Of a stretch of 64,000 nucleotides of DNA, positions 57,197 through 64,000 are shown in pieces. Under the pieces are notes generated by a model that was not told the origin of the DNA, ran no database searches, and worked only from the letters and a program-made list of their open reading frames with translations. This DNA comes from Intrasporangium calvum DSM 43043 (GTDB lineage Bacteria; Actinomycetota; Actinomycetes; Actinomycetales; Dermatophilaceae): positions 744,001 to 808,000 of the forward strand of contig NC_014830.1 in the NCBI RefSeq assembly GCF_000184685.1, written 5' to 3'. How positions within the stretch are numbered: position 1 is the first letter of the stretch; each line of letters starts with the position of its first letter. Made by a program: the position numbers and the translations under genes.

Positions 57197-58849
57197 TCAG
57201 AGGTCGGTGGCGTCGACGATCCGGTAGGAATAGCCCTGCTCGGCGAGGAACCGCTGGCGGTGGGCCGCGAAGTCCGCGTCGACGGTGTCCCGGGCGACCA
57301 CGGTGTAGAAGTGCGCCGTCCGCCCGTCGCCCTTGGGGCGCAACACGCGCCCGAGCCGTTGCGCCTCCTCCTGGCGGGAGCCGAACGTCCCGCTGACCTG
57401 GATCGCCACGCTCGCCTCGGGCAGGTCGATCGAGAAGTTGGCCACCTTCGAGACGACGAGGCGGGTGATCTCGCCCCGGCGGAACGCGTCGTAGAGCCGC
57501 TGGCGTTCCCGGACCGTCGTCTCGCCGGTGATGACGTCGGCGTCGAGCCGCTCGGCGATCTCGTGGAGCTGGTCGAGGTACTGGCCGATGATGAGGGTTG
57601 GCTCCGCCGTATGCCGCTGGGCCAGCTGCTCGACGACCGCGAGCTTCGCGTCGGCGCAGCTCGCCAGCCGGTAGCGGTCCTCCGGTTCGGCGGTCGCGTA
57701 GGCGAGTCGGAGCGAGTCAGGCAGGGTGACCCGGACCTCGACGCAGTCGGCCGGCGCGATGTAGCCCTGCGCCTCGATGTCCTTCCACGGTGCGTCGAAG
57801 CGCTTGGGCCCGATGAGGCTGAAGACGTCTGACTCGCGGCCGTCCTCCCGGACGAGCGTGGCGGTGAGGCCGAGCCGTCGACGGGCCTGGAGGTCCGCGG
57901 TCATCCGGAAGATCGGCGCCGGGAGCAGGTGCACCTCGTCATAGACGACAAGGCCCCAGTCTCGGGCATCGAGCAGGTCGAGGTGCGTGTAGGCGCCCTT
58001 CCGCCGAGTCGTCAGCACCTGGTAGGTCGCGATGGTGACCGGGCGGATCTCCTTGCGGGCGCCGGAGTACTCGCCGATCTCCTCCTCGGTCAGTGAGGTG
58101 CGGCGGATCAGCTCGTCCTTCCACTGCCGGGCGCTGACGGTGTTGGTGACGAGGATGAGGGTGGTGGCCTTCGCCGCGGCCATCGCGCCGGCGCCCACGA
58201 GCGTCTTGCCGGCGCCGCAGGGGAGGACGACCACGCCCGATCCGCCGTGCCAGAAGCCGTCGACCGCCTGCTGCTGGTAGGGCCGGAGGTGCCAGTCGTC
58301 CTGCCTCAGGTCGATGGGGTGCGCCTCGCCGTCGACGTAGCCGGCGAGGTCCTCGGCCGGCCAGCCGACCTTGAGCAGCTCCTGCTTGAGGTGGCCGCGC
58401 TCGCTCGGGTGGACGACGACCGCGAGGTCGTCGATGCGCTCACCGAGCAGCGGCTGGATCTTCTTGTGGCGCAGGACCTCCTCGAGGACGGGACGGTCCG
58501 TGGTGCGCAGCACCAGACGGGTGCCCTCCGCACTGTCGGCGAAACCCTCCTTCTCGAGGGTGAGGCGGCCGTAGCGATCCATGGTGTCGGCGATGTCGAC
58601 GAGGAGTGCGTGCGGGACGGCGTAGCGGCTGAAGGTGATGAGCGCGTCGACGACCTGCTCCGCGTCGTGGCCGGCTGCGCGGGCGTTCCACAGGCCGAGC
58701 GGCGTGACCCGGTAGGTGTGGACGTGCTCCGGGGCGCGCTCGAGCTCGGCGAAGGGCGCGATGGCCCGGCGCGCCTCCTCGGCGCGCGGGTGGTCGACCT
58801 CGAGGAGCAGGGTCTTGTCGCTCTGGACGATCAGGGGTCCGTCATTCAT
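57197..58849 (-). CDS. XPB/Ssl2-type DNA repair helicase
   Basis: Superfamily-2 3'-5' helicase, 550 residues, related to eukaryotic XPB. An N-terminal regulatory domain (about 1-170) is followed by the motor domains with Walker A LPCGAGKTLVGAGAM, the DEVH box VYDEVHLLPA, LTATLVREDG and, in the second motor domain, SKVANFSIDLPEAS and RQEEAQRLGRVLRPKGD. It unwinds DNA in repair. ATG 58849 (MNDGPLIVQSDKTLLLEV) is chosen because homologues begin here. An exact copy of the 14-bp motif (57609-57622) lies inside, read as AQRHT. The helicase-associated partner gene (60133-62472) is nearby on the same strand. Confidence 0.93.
   Translation of the reverse strand: MNDGPLIVQSDKTLLLEVDHPRAEEARRAIAPFAELERAPEHVHTYRVTPLGLWNARAAGHDAEQVVDALITFSRYAVPHALLVDIADTMDRYGRLTLEKEGFADSAEGTRLVLRTTDRPVLEEVLRHKKIQPLLGERIDDLAVVVHPSERGHLKQELLKVGWPAEDLAGYVDGEAHPIDLRQDDWHLRPYQQQAVDGFWHGGSGVVVLPCGAGKTLVGAGAMAAAKATTLILVTNTVSARQWKDELIRRTSLTEEEIGEYSGARKEIRPVTIATYQVLTTRRKGAYTHLDLLDARDWGLVVYDEVHLLPAPIFRMTADLQARRRLGLTATLVREDGRESDVFSLIGPKRFDAPWKDIEAQGYIAPADCVEVRVTLPDSLRLAYATAEPEDRYRLASCADAKLAVVEQLAQRHTAEPTLIIGQYLDQLHEIAERLDADVITGETTVRERQRLYDAFRRGEITRLVVSKVANFSIDLPEASVAIQVSGTFGSRQEEAQRLGRVLRPKGDGRTAHFYTVVARDTVDADFAAHRQRFLAEQGYSYRIVDATDL
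57609..57622 (+). repeat. Dispersed 14-bp motif GTATGCCGCTGGGC, exact copy in XPB gene
   Basis: Plus-strand exact copy inside the minus-strand helicase gene, read as AQRHT. Confidence 0.75.
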
Positions 58850-58886
58850 CGTCGGTCGCAACGCCGACCCCTCGGTTCTTGTTCCG

Positions 58887-58956
58887 CAACACACCCGCCT
58901 ACCGACTGCCCGCCCCGGTTGGAGGCGGCACCAGCATCCGGTGAGCGGGTGTGTTG
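58887..58956. promoter_or_regulatory. Long-range 12-bp inverted repeat in the XPB/HMGL divergent region
   Basis: CAACACACCCGC (58887-58898) and GCGGGTGTGTTG (58945-58956) are perfectly complementary, 46 bases apart, in the 150-base region between the divergent genes. They could be paired binding sites or a large stem. No regulator is known. Confidence 0.4.
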
Positions 58957-58999
58957 GCGGTCACGCCGGGGGCTGGGGCACGCCTGACAGTATGGGCGC

Positions 59000-59938
59000 A
59001 TGCGAACCCCACAGGTGGAGGCAGCAACGGGGCTGCCGGCGTCGGTGACGATCTACGAGGTCGGGCCGCGCGACGGCCTGCAGAACGAGAAGACGGTGGT
59101 TCCGGCCGCGACCAAGGTGGAGTTCATCCGCCGGTTGGAGGCGGCCGGGCTGCAGACCATCGAGACGACGTCCTTCGTCCCGGCGAAGTGGGTGCCGCAG
59201 ATGGGCGACGCGGAGGAGGTCCTCGCCGGTCTCGCCGCGTCCGGCGGTGACGCGACCGGCCGCCGCCGGCCCGCCCTCGTCCCCAACGAGCGCGGTCTGG
59301 ACCGCGCCGAGGAGCTCGGCCTGGAAGCCATCGCGATCTTCGGGTCGGCCACCGAGACGTTCGCGCGCAAGAACCTCAACCGTTCGGTCACCGAGCAGTA
59401 CGCCATGTTCGAGCCCGTCGTGAAGCGGGCGCTCGCCGACGGCATGTGGGTGCGCGCCTACGTGTCGATGTGCTTCGGCGACCCCTGGGAGGGTCCGGTG
59501 CCGGTCGACCAGGTCGTCGAGGTCGCCCAGCGCCTGATGGACCTCGGCTGCGCCGAGCTCAGCCTCGGCGACACGATCGGAGTCGGTACCACCGGGCACG
59601 TCCACCGCCTGCTGGAGGCGTTGGGGCACAAGGGAATCGGACCCGACCGGATTGCCGTGCACTTCCACGACACCTACGGCCAGGCGCTCGCCAACACGCT
59701 CGCCGCCCTGCGCGACGGGGTGTCGGTCGTCGACGCCTCGACGGGCGGGTTGGGCGGGTGCCCCTATGCCAAGTCCGCGACGGGAAACCTCGCCACCGAG
59801 GACCTGGTCTGGGCGCTCACCGGTGCGGGCGTCGAGACGGGCGTCGACCTCGAGCAGCTCGTCGAGACGTCGGTCTGGATGGCGGCGCAGCTGGGCAGGC
59901 CGAGCCCCTCCAACGTGGTCCGCGCCCTCGCCGGCTGA
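59000..59938 (+). CDS. Hydroxymethylglutaryl-CoA lyase family protein
   Basis: TIM-barrel DRE-metallolyase, 312 residues, the family size. The N-terminal YEVGPRDGLQNEKTVVP holds the catalytic Arg-Asp pair, TTSFVPAKWVPQMGDA matches the lyase signature and GLGGCPYAKSATGN the active-site loop with Cys. Metal-ligand His residues are in VHFHDTYGQ. It most likely splits HMG-CoA to acetoacetate and acetyl-CoA in leucine degradation, though no other leucine genes are near. The ATG is preceded by CAGTAT with a six-base spacer, a weak leaderless pattern. The stop codon is followed immediately by repeat cluster C. Confidence 0.9.
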   Translation: MRTPQVEAATGLPASVTIYEVGPRDGLQNEKTVVPAATKVEFIRRLEAAGLQTIETTSFVPAKWVPQMGDAEEVLAGLAASGGDATGRRRPALVPNERGLDRAEELGLEAIAIFGSATETFARKNLNRSVTEQYAMFEPVVKRALADGMWVRAYVSMCFGDPWEGPVPVDQVVEVAQRLMDLGCAELSLGDTIGVGTTGHVHRLLEALGHKGIGPDRIAVHFHDTYGQALANTLAALRDGVSVVDASTGGLGGCPYAKSATGNLATEDLVWALTGAGVETGVDLEQLVETSVWMAAQLGRPSPSNVVRALAG

Positions 59939-60129
59939 TCGACAGAGCCAGCTGATCGAAAGAGCAGTTCGTCCCCTTGGGGCACGCCGCTTCCACGCCC
60001 GCCGGCTGATCGAAAGAGCAGTTCGTCCCCTTGGGGCACGCGGCCCACGGCGCACTGAGGGGGACGAACTGCTCTTTCGATTGGGGGACGAACTGCTCTT
60101 TCGATTGGGGGACGAACTGCTCTTTCGAT
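59938..60129. repeat. 18-bp repeat cluster C between convergent genes
   Basis: After a decayed copy at the stop codon, exact forward copies of ATCGAAAGAGCAGTTCGT lie at 59955-59972 and 60009-60026, with a 54-base period that includes the linker CCCCTTGGGGCACGC. Three exact inverted copies follow at 60064-60081, 60088-60105 and 60112-60129 with a 24-base period. The forward and inverted groups are complementary and can fold into long hairpins. Probably a bidirectional terminator. Confidence 0.9.
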
Positions 60130-60132
60130 TGG

Positions 60133-62472
60133 TCAGGGGGTGTCGAGCGTGGCGCCGGTGATCCGGTGCGCCGTCCACGTCCGTTCGCGCCCGGCCTCGT
60201 CGGTGGCGTAGACCCGCCCGCCCTCGACCCGGCGCGGATGGATCAGGTGCCGCGTCGTCGCCCCGAGCTGGTCGGTGACGCCGATCCACACACCGTGGCC
60301 GTCCGCCATCGCCTCTCGGAGCAGCGCCAGGGTCACGACGGGGTCGGTCGTCGGGATCGAGGGCCCCGGCCGGGCTCGTTCCTCGGCACGCCGTTCGTCG
60401 GCGCTGGCCTCGGCCGCCCGCAGCCCGGCGACGAGGTTGGCGGTGAACGCCTCGTCCACGGGAGTCGCCGTCGGTGCGGCCGTCCTTCGCCTCGCTCGCG
60501 CGCGCCGCTGTTCGGCGCCGGTCAGGACGACGCCGCCGTCCCGCCCCTCGACGACGGGGGAGAACCCGCCGTCGCGGAGCAGGTCTACGAGCAGTCGCGG
60601 ATCGGTGTCGGAGACGAGCACCGTCGGCGCGAGCCGCCGCAGCCGGAGCGGCGCGAGGTCCCGAGTGGCGAGCATCGCGTCCAGCACGGCCTCGTCGTCA
60701 GAACGGACGTATGCCGCTGAGCTCCCTACCCGGGTCACGCCATGCTTCCGCGCGACGTCCGTCACGAGGTACTCGAGCGGTTGGGGGAGCGGGGTCCGGC
60801 TCGCCCGGCGGATCGTGTCGAGCACGTCGGCGGCGGTCCAGCCCGCGTCGAGCGTCCGGCGGACCGAGTCGGGGGTGAACCGGTGCACCGTGGCCCCGCC
60901 GCGCGACTCGACGTCCGAGGCGAGACGCATGAACGCCGCGAGGGAGCCTTCGAGCGGCCCGGGAGCCACGGCCGTGAGGTCGGCCTGGACGAGGATGTGG
61001 TCGACGGGGGCGGGCAGGTGCGGCGACATGGCGGCTGCCACCTCGTCGAGAGGCGGCTGGGTCAGGGTGCTCGGCGGCGGGATGCTGGAGTCCGTGGCCG
61101 TCGCCCTGCCGAGGAGCGTGCGCGCCGGGGACGAGAGAGCGCCCCGTCCCGTGAGCCCGAGCCACTCGGCCTCCCGGAGGACCCCGTCGATGGCGCCGTC
61201 GAGCAGGGTGGCCGAACGGAGGGGCCGGCGCCAGTGGAGGCGCTCCCGGATCGAGGCGCCGTCGGCAGCCATCCCCGGCTCCAGGGAGGCCAGCTCGACG
61301 AGCACCTCCCTGCGGATCCCCCGGATCGCCGGCCACTGGACGCCCGGACCGAGGGCGTTCGCCGGTGTCTCGCCGACGCGGCTGCCCACCAGGTGGGGTG
61401 CTCGGGTCGAGGCCAGCCACGCCTTGGCCAGCACCGCCCAGCGGTGGCCGGCTGCGCTGGCCGACCACTCGTCCAGCTCGGGCGTGGGAGCCCAGACGGG
61501 CACGATCTCGCCGTCGTCGCCGACGAGCCCAGCGGCATACGACACCTCGACGACGAAGGCAGCCCGCTCGGGCTCCACGTCGAGCACCCGCCCAGCCACC
61601 TTGAGGTCGCGCACGGACAGGCCGCCGGCGCGGAGCACCCGCGGAGGCTCCGCCCCCCATGCTGCGCACAGCTCGTCGACCCGCGACAGGAGGTCGCTCG
61701 CCGCACCCCCGGCGACGGCGTCGACGACCCGCGCGGAGACGTCGCGCGCGGTGATCTCGGGCGCCCGGAGCCGGACGCTGCGGTGCAGGCGGCCGCCTCG
61801 GAGGACGAGACCGGTCTCGCGGGGTAGGGCCACCCGGTCACTGCCGACGGAGACGAGCAGGTTCCGCTCGAGGAGCCAGCGCACCGCGGTCGTCCCGGCC
61901 GGTCCGGTCGGCAGGACACCGGTCGCCGGGCCCCACGTGAGCCGGTCGAGAACCGTCCGGGCACCCTCGGGGGCCACGTCGAGGGCGCCGCGGACCTGTG
62001 CCTCGGTGGGGACGGGAGCGCCCGGACGCAGGTCGCGGTACGACGGCCCCAGCCCCGCGACCGACGGACCCAGCACCTCGGGAACCGTGCGCACGACGTG
62101 GGTGCCGTCGCTGCCCCGCCACAGGAGGGCGCGGGCCCACAGGTCGTCGACGAGGGAACGGACGGTCGGCGCCTCCGCCTCGCTCACCCCGAGCAGCCCG
62201 AGCACCGGGTGCAGGTCCTCCGATCGGGTCGGCTCGGCAGCGACGACGAGCGCCTCGAGCACCCGGAGATGGCCTTCGTCCAATGCGTCGATCGCCCGCT
62301 GGACACTGGCTCGCGTCGAGGCCCGCGCGGCGAGGCTGGTCAGGTCGGCGGGGGCTGGCCTCGCGAGGTCCGGGCGCGACAGCACCAGCGTGGCGAGCTC
62401 CCGGTCGTCGCGGCCCCGGATGTCGTCGGCCAGGCTCCGGCCCGTCGCGGGTTCCCGCCTGTTGATGGCCAC
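60133..62472 (-). CDS. Helicase-associated domain protein (XPB/Ssl2-like)
   Basis: A 779-residue protein often found with XPB helicases in actinobacteria. The N-terminal half has winged-helix-like segments (RAIDALDEGHLRVLEALVVAAEPTRS; RTVLDRLTWGPATGVLPTG), and the C-terminal third carries the helicase-associated domain (HILVQADLTAVAPGPLEGSL...MRLASDVESRGGATVHRFT) ending in a WYL-like segment (VWIGVTDQLGATTRHLIHPRRVEGG). No Walker motifs are present. It probably assists DNA repair with the nearby XPB protein. GTG 62472 follows TAGGTT by six bases. Two copies of the 14-bp motif lie inside (60709, one mismatch; 61527, exact). Its end abuts repeat cluster C. Confidence 0.82.
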   Translation of the reverse strand: MAINRREPATGRSLADDIRGRDDRELATLVLSRPDLARPAPADLTSLAARASTRASVQRAIDALDEGHLRVLEALVVAAEPTRSEDLHPVLGLLGVSEAEAPTVRSLVDDLWARALLWRGSDGTHVVRTVPEVLGPSVAGLGPSYRDLRPGAPVPTEAQVRGALDVAPEGARTVLDRLTWGPATGVLPTGPAGTTAVRWLLERNLLVSVGSDRVALPRETGLVLRGGRLHRSVRLRAPEITARDVSARVVDAVAGGAASDLLSRVDELCAAWGAEPPRVLRAGGLSVRDLKVAGRVLDVEPERAAFVVEVSYAAGLVGDDGEIVPVWAPTPELDEWSASAAGHRWAVLAKAWLASTRAPHLVGSRVGETPANALGPGVQWPAIRGIRREVLVELASLEPGMAADGASIRERLHWRRPLRSATLLDGAIDGVLREAEWLGLTGRGALSSPARTLLGRATATDSSIPPPSTLTQPPLDEVAAAMSPHLPAPVDHILVQADLTAVAPGPLEGSLAAFMRLASDVESRGGATVHRFTPDSVRRTLDAGWTAADVLDTIRRASRTPLPQPLEYLVTDVARKHGVTRVGSSAAYVRSDDEAVLDAMLATRDLAPLRLRRLAPTVLVSDTDPRLLVDLLRDGGFSPVVEGRDGGVVLTGAEQRRARARRRTAAPTATPVDEAFTANLVAGLRAAEASADERRAEERARPGPSIPTTDPVVTLALLREAMADGHGVWIGVTDQLGATTRHLIHPRRVEGGRVYATDEAGRERTWTAHRITGATLDTP
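60709..60722 (+). repeat. Dispersed 14-bp motif, one-mismatch copy
   Basis: GTATGCCGCTGAGC inside the helicase-associated gene, read there as SAAYV. Confidence 0.6.
61527..61540 (-). repeat. Dispersed 14-bp motif, exact copy
   Basis: Reverse-strand exact copy inside the helicase-associated gene, in the coding strand orientation, read as YAAGL. Confidence 0.75.
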
Positions 62473-62478
62473 CCACCC

Positions 62479-62484
62479 AACCTA
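62479..62484 (-). promoter_or_regulatory. Leaderless -10 box of the helicase-associated gene
   Basis: Minus-strand TAGGTT, six bases before GTG 62472. It lies back-to-back with the epimerase box on the other strand. Confidence 0.5.
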
Positions 62485-62495
62485 GACGCAGCAGC

Positions 62496-62501
62496 TAGCG
62501 T
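62496..62501 (+). promoter_or_regulatory. Leaderless -10 box of the aldose 1-epimerase gene
   Basis: TAGCGT, seven bases before ATG 62509. Confidence 0.5.
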
Positions 62502-62508
62502 GGACGTC

Positions 62509-63498
62509 ATGAGCGCCGTCTCCCCAGAGCCCGCGCGGCCGTCGTTCGCCGCCGCATCCGCCGCGCCGACCGGCCAGCAGTGGACGATCGGACGCGGCCC
62601 GTTCGAGGCAACCGTGGTCGAGGTGGGCGGGGGCCTGCGCAGCCTCACGCTCGCCGGGGCACCGCTCGTCGCCGGCTACGGCCCGGACGAGCGCTGCCAG
62701 TCCGGCCGAGGGCAGCAGCTGATGCCCTGGCCCAACCGGATCCGCGACGGGCGCTACACGTGGGAGGGCAAGGCGCACCAGCTGCCGCTCACCGAGGTCG
62801 CCAAGGCCAACGCCAGCCACGGACTGGTCCGCTGGGCGATCTGGGAGCTGATCGAGCTCGAGCCCGACTTCGTCACGGTGGGATACCGGCTCTATCCCCA
62901 GCCGGGCTGGGACCACCCGCTCGACCTCCGCACGACCTATGTGCTCGACGAGAGCGGGCTCGTGGTCACGGCCGCCGCGCGCAACGTCGGCAGCTCGCCC
63001 GCGCCCTTCGGCTACGGCGCCCACCCCTACCTCGCCATCGGCTCCACGCCCCTGCACGACGTGTGGGTCAAGGTGCCCGCTGCCACCTGGTTGCGGACCG
63101 ACGAGCGCGGCCTGCCGGTCGGACCGGAGAGTGTCGAGGGGGCTGCGCTCGACCTCCGCCAGGGGCGGGCGCTGGGCGGCACGACCCTCGACACCCCCTT
63201 CACCGACGTCCAGCGCGACGACGACGGGATGTGGCGCTGCGAGGTTGCCACCGACACCGTGGGCCGGCTCGTCCTCTGGGCCGACGCCGCGTTCCCGTGG
63301 CTGCAGGTCTTCACCGGGGTGGTGGAGAAGGGGCTGGGTGAGCCCGGCATCGCCGTCGAGCCGATGACCTGTCCCCCTGAGGCGTTCAACTCGGGCGAGT
63401 CCCTCGTCACCCTCGGACCCGGTGAGGAGTGGACCGGGACGTGGGGAATCTCACCCGTCCGTGACGACCCCGGCGCGTCCAGGCCCCTGATCGGCTGA
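62509..63498 (+). CDS. Aldose 1-epimerase family protein
   Basis: Mutarotase-fold protein of 329 residues that interconverts anomers of aldoses. Recognised segments are QQLMPWPNRIRDGRYTWEGK (substrate loop with Arg), NASHGLVRWAIWEL (catalytic His region), FGYGAHPYLAIG (second His) and GIAVEPMTCPPEAFNSG (catalytic Glu). ATG 62509 is chosen because TAGCGT stands seven bases upstream and because the frame upstream is a shadow of the divergent gene. Only 36 bases separate it from the start of the helicase-associated gene. Confidence 0.9.
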   Translation: MSAVSPEPARPSFAAASAAPTGQQWTIGRGPFEATVVEVGGGLRSLTLAGAPLVAGYGPDERCQSGRGQQLMPWPNRIRDGRYTWEGKAHQLPLTEVAKANASHGLVRWAIWELIELEPDFVTVGYRLYPQPGWDHPLDLRTTYVLDESGLVVTAAARNVGSSPAPFGYGAHPYLAIGSTPLHDVWVKVPAATWLRTDERGLPVGPESVEGAALDLRQGRALGGTTLDTPFTDVQRDDDGMWRCEVATDTVGRLVLWADAAFPWLQVFTGVVEKGLGEPGIAVEPMTCPPEAFNSGESLVTLGPGEEWTGTWGISPVRDDPGASRPLIG

Positions 63499-63529
63499 GC
63501 ACGCGCCGTCAGGGTTTGCAGCCAGCAGA

Positions 63530-63535
63530 TAGGCT
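63530..63535 (+). promoter_or_regulatory. -10 box of the cold-shock gene
   Basis: TAGGCT, placing the transcript start near 63542 and giving a leader of about 53 bases before GTG 63595. Confidence 0.45.
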
Positions 63536-63548
63536 TGGCGGCATCGCT

Positions 63549-63562
63549 CGACCACGTGGTCG
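63549..63562. promoter_or_regulatory. 14-bp perfect palindrome in the cold-shock gene leader
   Basis: CGACCACGTGGTCG lies a few bases after the predicted transcript start. It could be an operator or, in RNA, a small stem affecting translation at low temperature. Confidence 0.4.
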
Positions 63563-63594
63563 GCGCGCGCATCAGACGAGCAACGAGGTGGACT

Positions 63595-63990
63595 GTGCCG
63601 ACTGGCAAGGTCAGGTTTTTCGACGCCGACAAGGGCTTCGGCTTCATCGCCGAGGACGACGGCGCGGACGTGTTCCTGCACGCCAACGCCCTGCCCGAGG
63701 GCGTGACGACCCTGAAGAAGGGGACCCGCGTCGAGTTCGGCATCGTCGAGGGGCGCAAGGGCGCCCAGGCCCTGCAGGTCCGGGTGCTCGATCCCGCCCC
63801 CTCCCTCGTGGCCAAGCGCCGTGAGCGCGACCGCAAGCCCGCCGAGGAGATGGTCGTCATCATCGAGGACGTCATGCAGGTCCTGGACGAAGTGAGCAAC
63901 GGCCTGCGCAAGGGCCGCTACCCCGACCGCGAGTTCGGCACGAAGGTCGCCCAGGCGCTCCGCAAGGTTGCCGACCAGCTCGAGGGCTGA
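63595..63990 (+). CDS. Cold-shock domain protein with C-terminal extension
   Basis: A 131-residue nucleic-acid-binding protein. Residues 1-67 are a cold-shock domain with RNP1 (DKGFGFI) and RNP2 (VFLHA) intact, starting PTGKVRFFDADKGF. Residues 68-131 are a charged extension (AKRRERDRKPAEEMVVIIED and a following amphipathic helix EFGTKVAQALRKVADQLEG) not found in the 67-residue CspA type but seen in longer actinobacterial CspB proteins. GTG 63595 follows GAGGTGG and gives the normal N-terminus; the longer frame to 63535 is leader containing a palindrome. It acts as an RNA chaperone in the cytoplasm. Confidence 0.92.
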   Translation: MPTGKVRFFDADKGFGFIAEDDGADVFLHANALPEGVTTLKKGTRVEFGIVEGRKGAQALQVRVLDPAPSLVAKRRERDRKPAEEMVVIIEDVMQVLDEVSNGLRKGRYPDREFGTKVAQALRKVADQLEG

Positions 63991-64000
63991 CCCGATGACC

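Overview
The window is a GC-rich (roughly 70%) stretch of an actinobacterial chromosome. The evidence is the gene order geranylgeranyl reductase / nuoA-N / polyprenyl diphosphate synthase, the fused 2-oxoacid:ferredoxin oxidoreductase, a PhoP-like regulator and many TANNNT-N6/7-start leaderless promoters. An aerobic, menaquinone-using member of the Micrococcales (for example an Intrasporangiaceae-like genus) fits best. The genus is an inference.

Layout. 1-1252: 3' part of a menaquinone-type geranylgeranyl reductase gene interrupted by one in-frame TAA. 1436-18042: complete 14-gene nuoA-N operon (respiratory complex I) behind a CRP-like site. 18081-21611: polyprenyl diphosphate synthase, a PLP-dependent alanine-racemase-fold protein and a sugar-lactone oxidase. 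21764-26455 (minus): pta-ackA-fumC, apparently one operon. 26465-29129 (minus): a 14-TM drug-exporter-type MFS protein and a RarD/EamA transporter. 29211-32221 (minus): korB and korA. 32556-41951: a second nuo operon with A, B, C, H, I, J, K, L, M and N but without D, E, F or G. 41976-49816: esterase, LigA-like membrane protein, HtpX protease, aminopeptidase N, VOC protein and an unusual zinc-ribbon SDR. 49995-53751 (minus): PhoP-like regulator, histidine kinase and HtrA protease. 54131-57149: a secreted small protein followed by an ABC ATPase and two membrane proteins. 57197-63990: XPB-type helicase, HMG-CoA-lyase-like protein, helicase-associated protein, aldose 1-epimerase and a cold-shock protein.

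How the parts work together. The first nuo operon and the prenyl genes form an NADH:menaquinone respiratory module. The second nuo set has no NADH-oxidising module and lies divergently beside korAB, which suggests a ferredoxin-fed, complex-I-like proton pump that must borrow NuoD from the first operon or work without it. pta-ackA makes acetate and ATP. The PhoP-like regulator has triple 11-bp-phased direct repeats in front of both its own gene and htrA, pointing to an autoregulated envelope-stress circuit.

Two dispersed DNA repeat families cut across the annotation. A 14-bp motif GTATGCCGCTGGGC has nine exact and five one-mismatch copies on both strands, inside genes in several reading frames as well as between genes. 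An 18-bp motif ATCGAAAGAGCAGTTCGT has ten exact and three one-mismatch copies in three clusters that start at or just after stop codons and form long inverted repeats. I recognise neither family. No tRNA, rRNA, CRISPR array, prophage or intact insertion sequence was seen.
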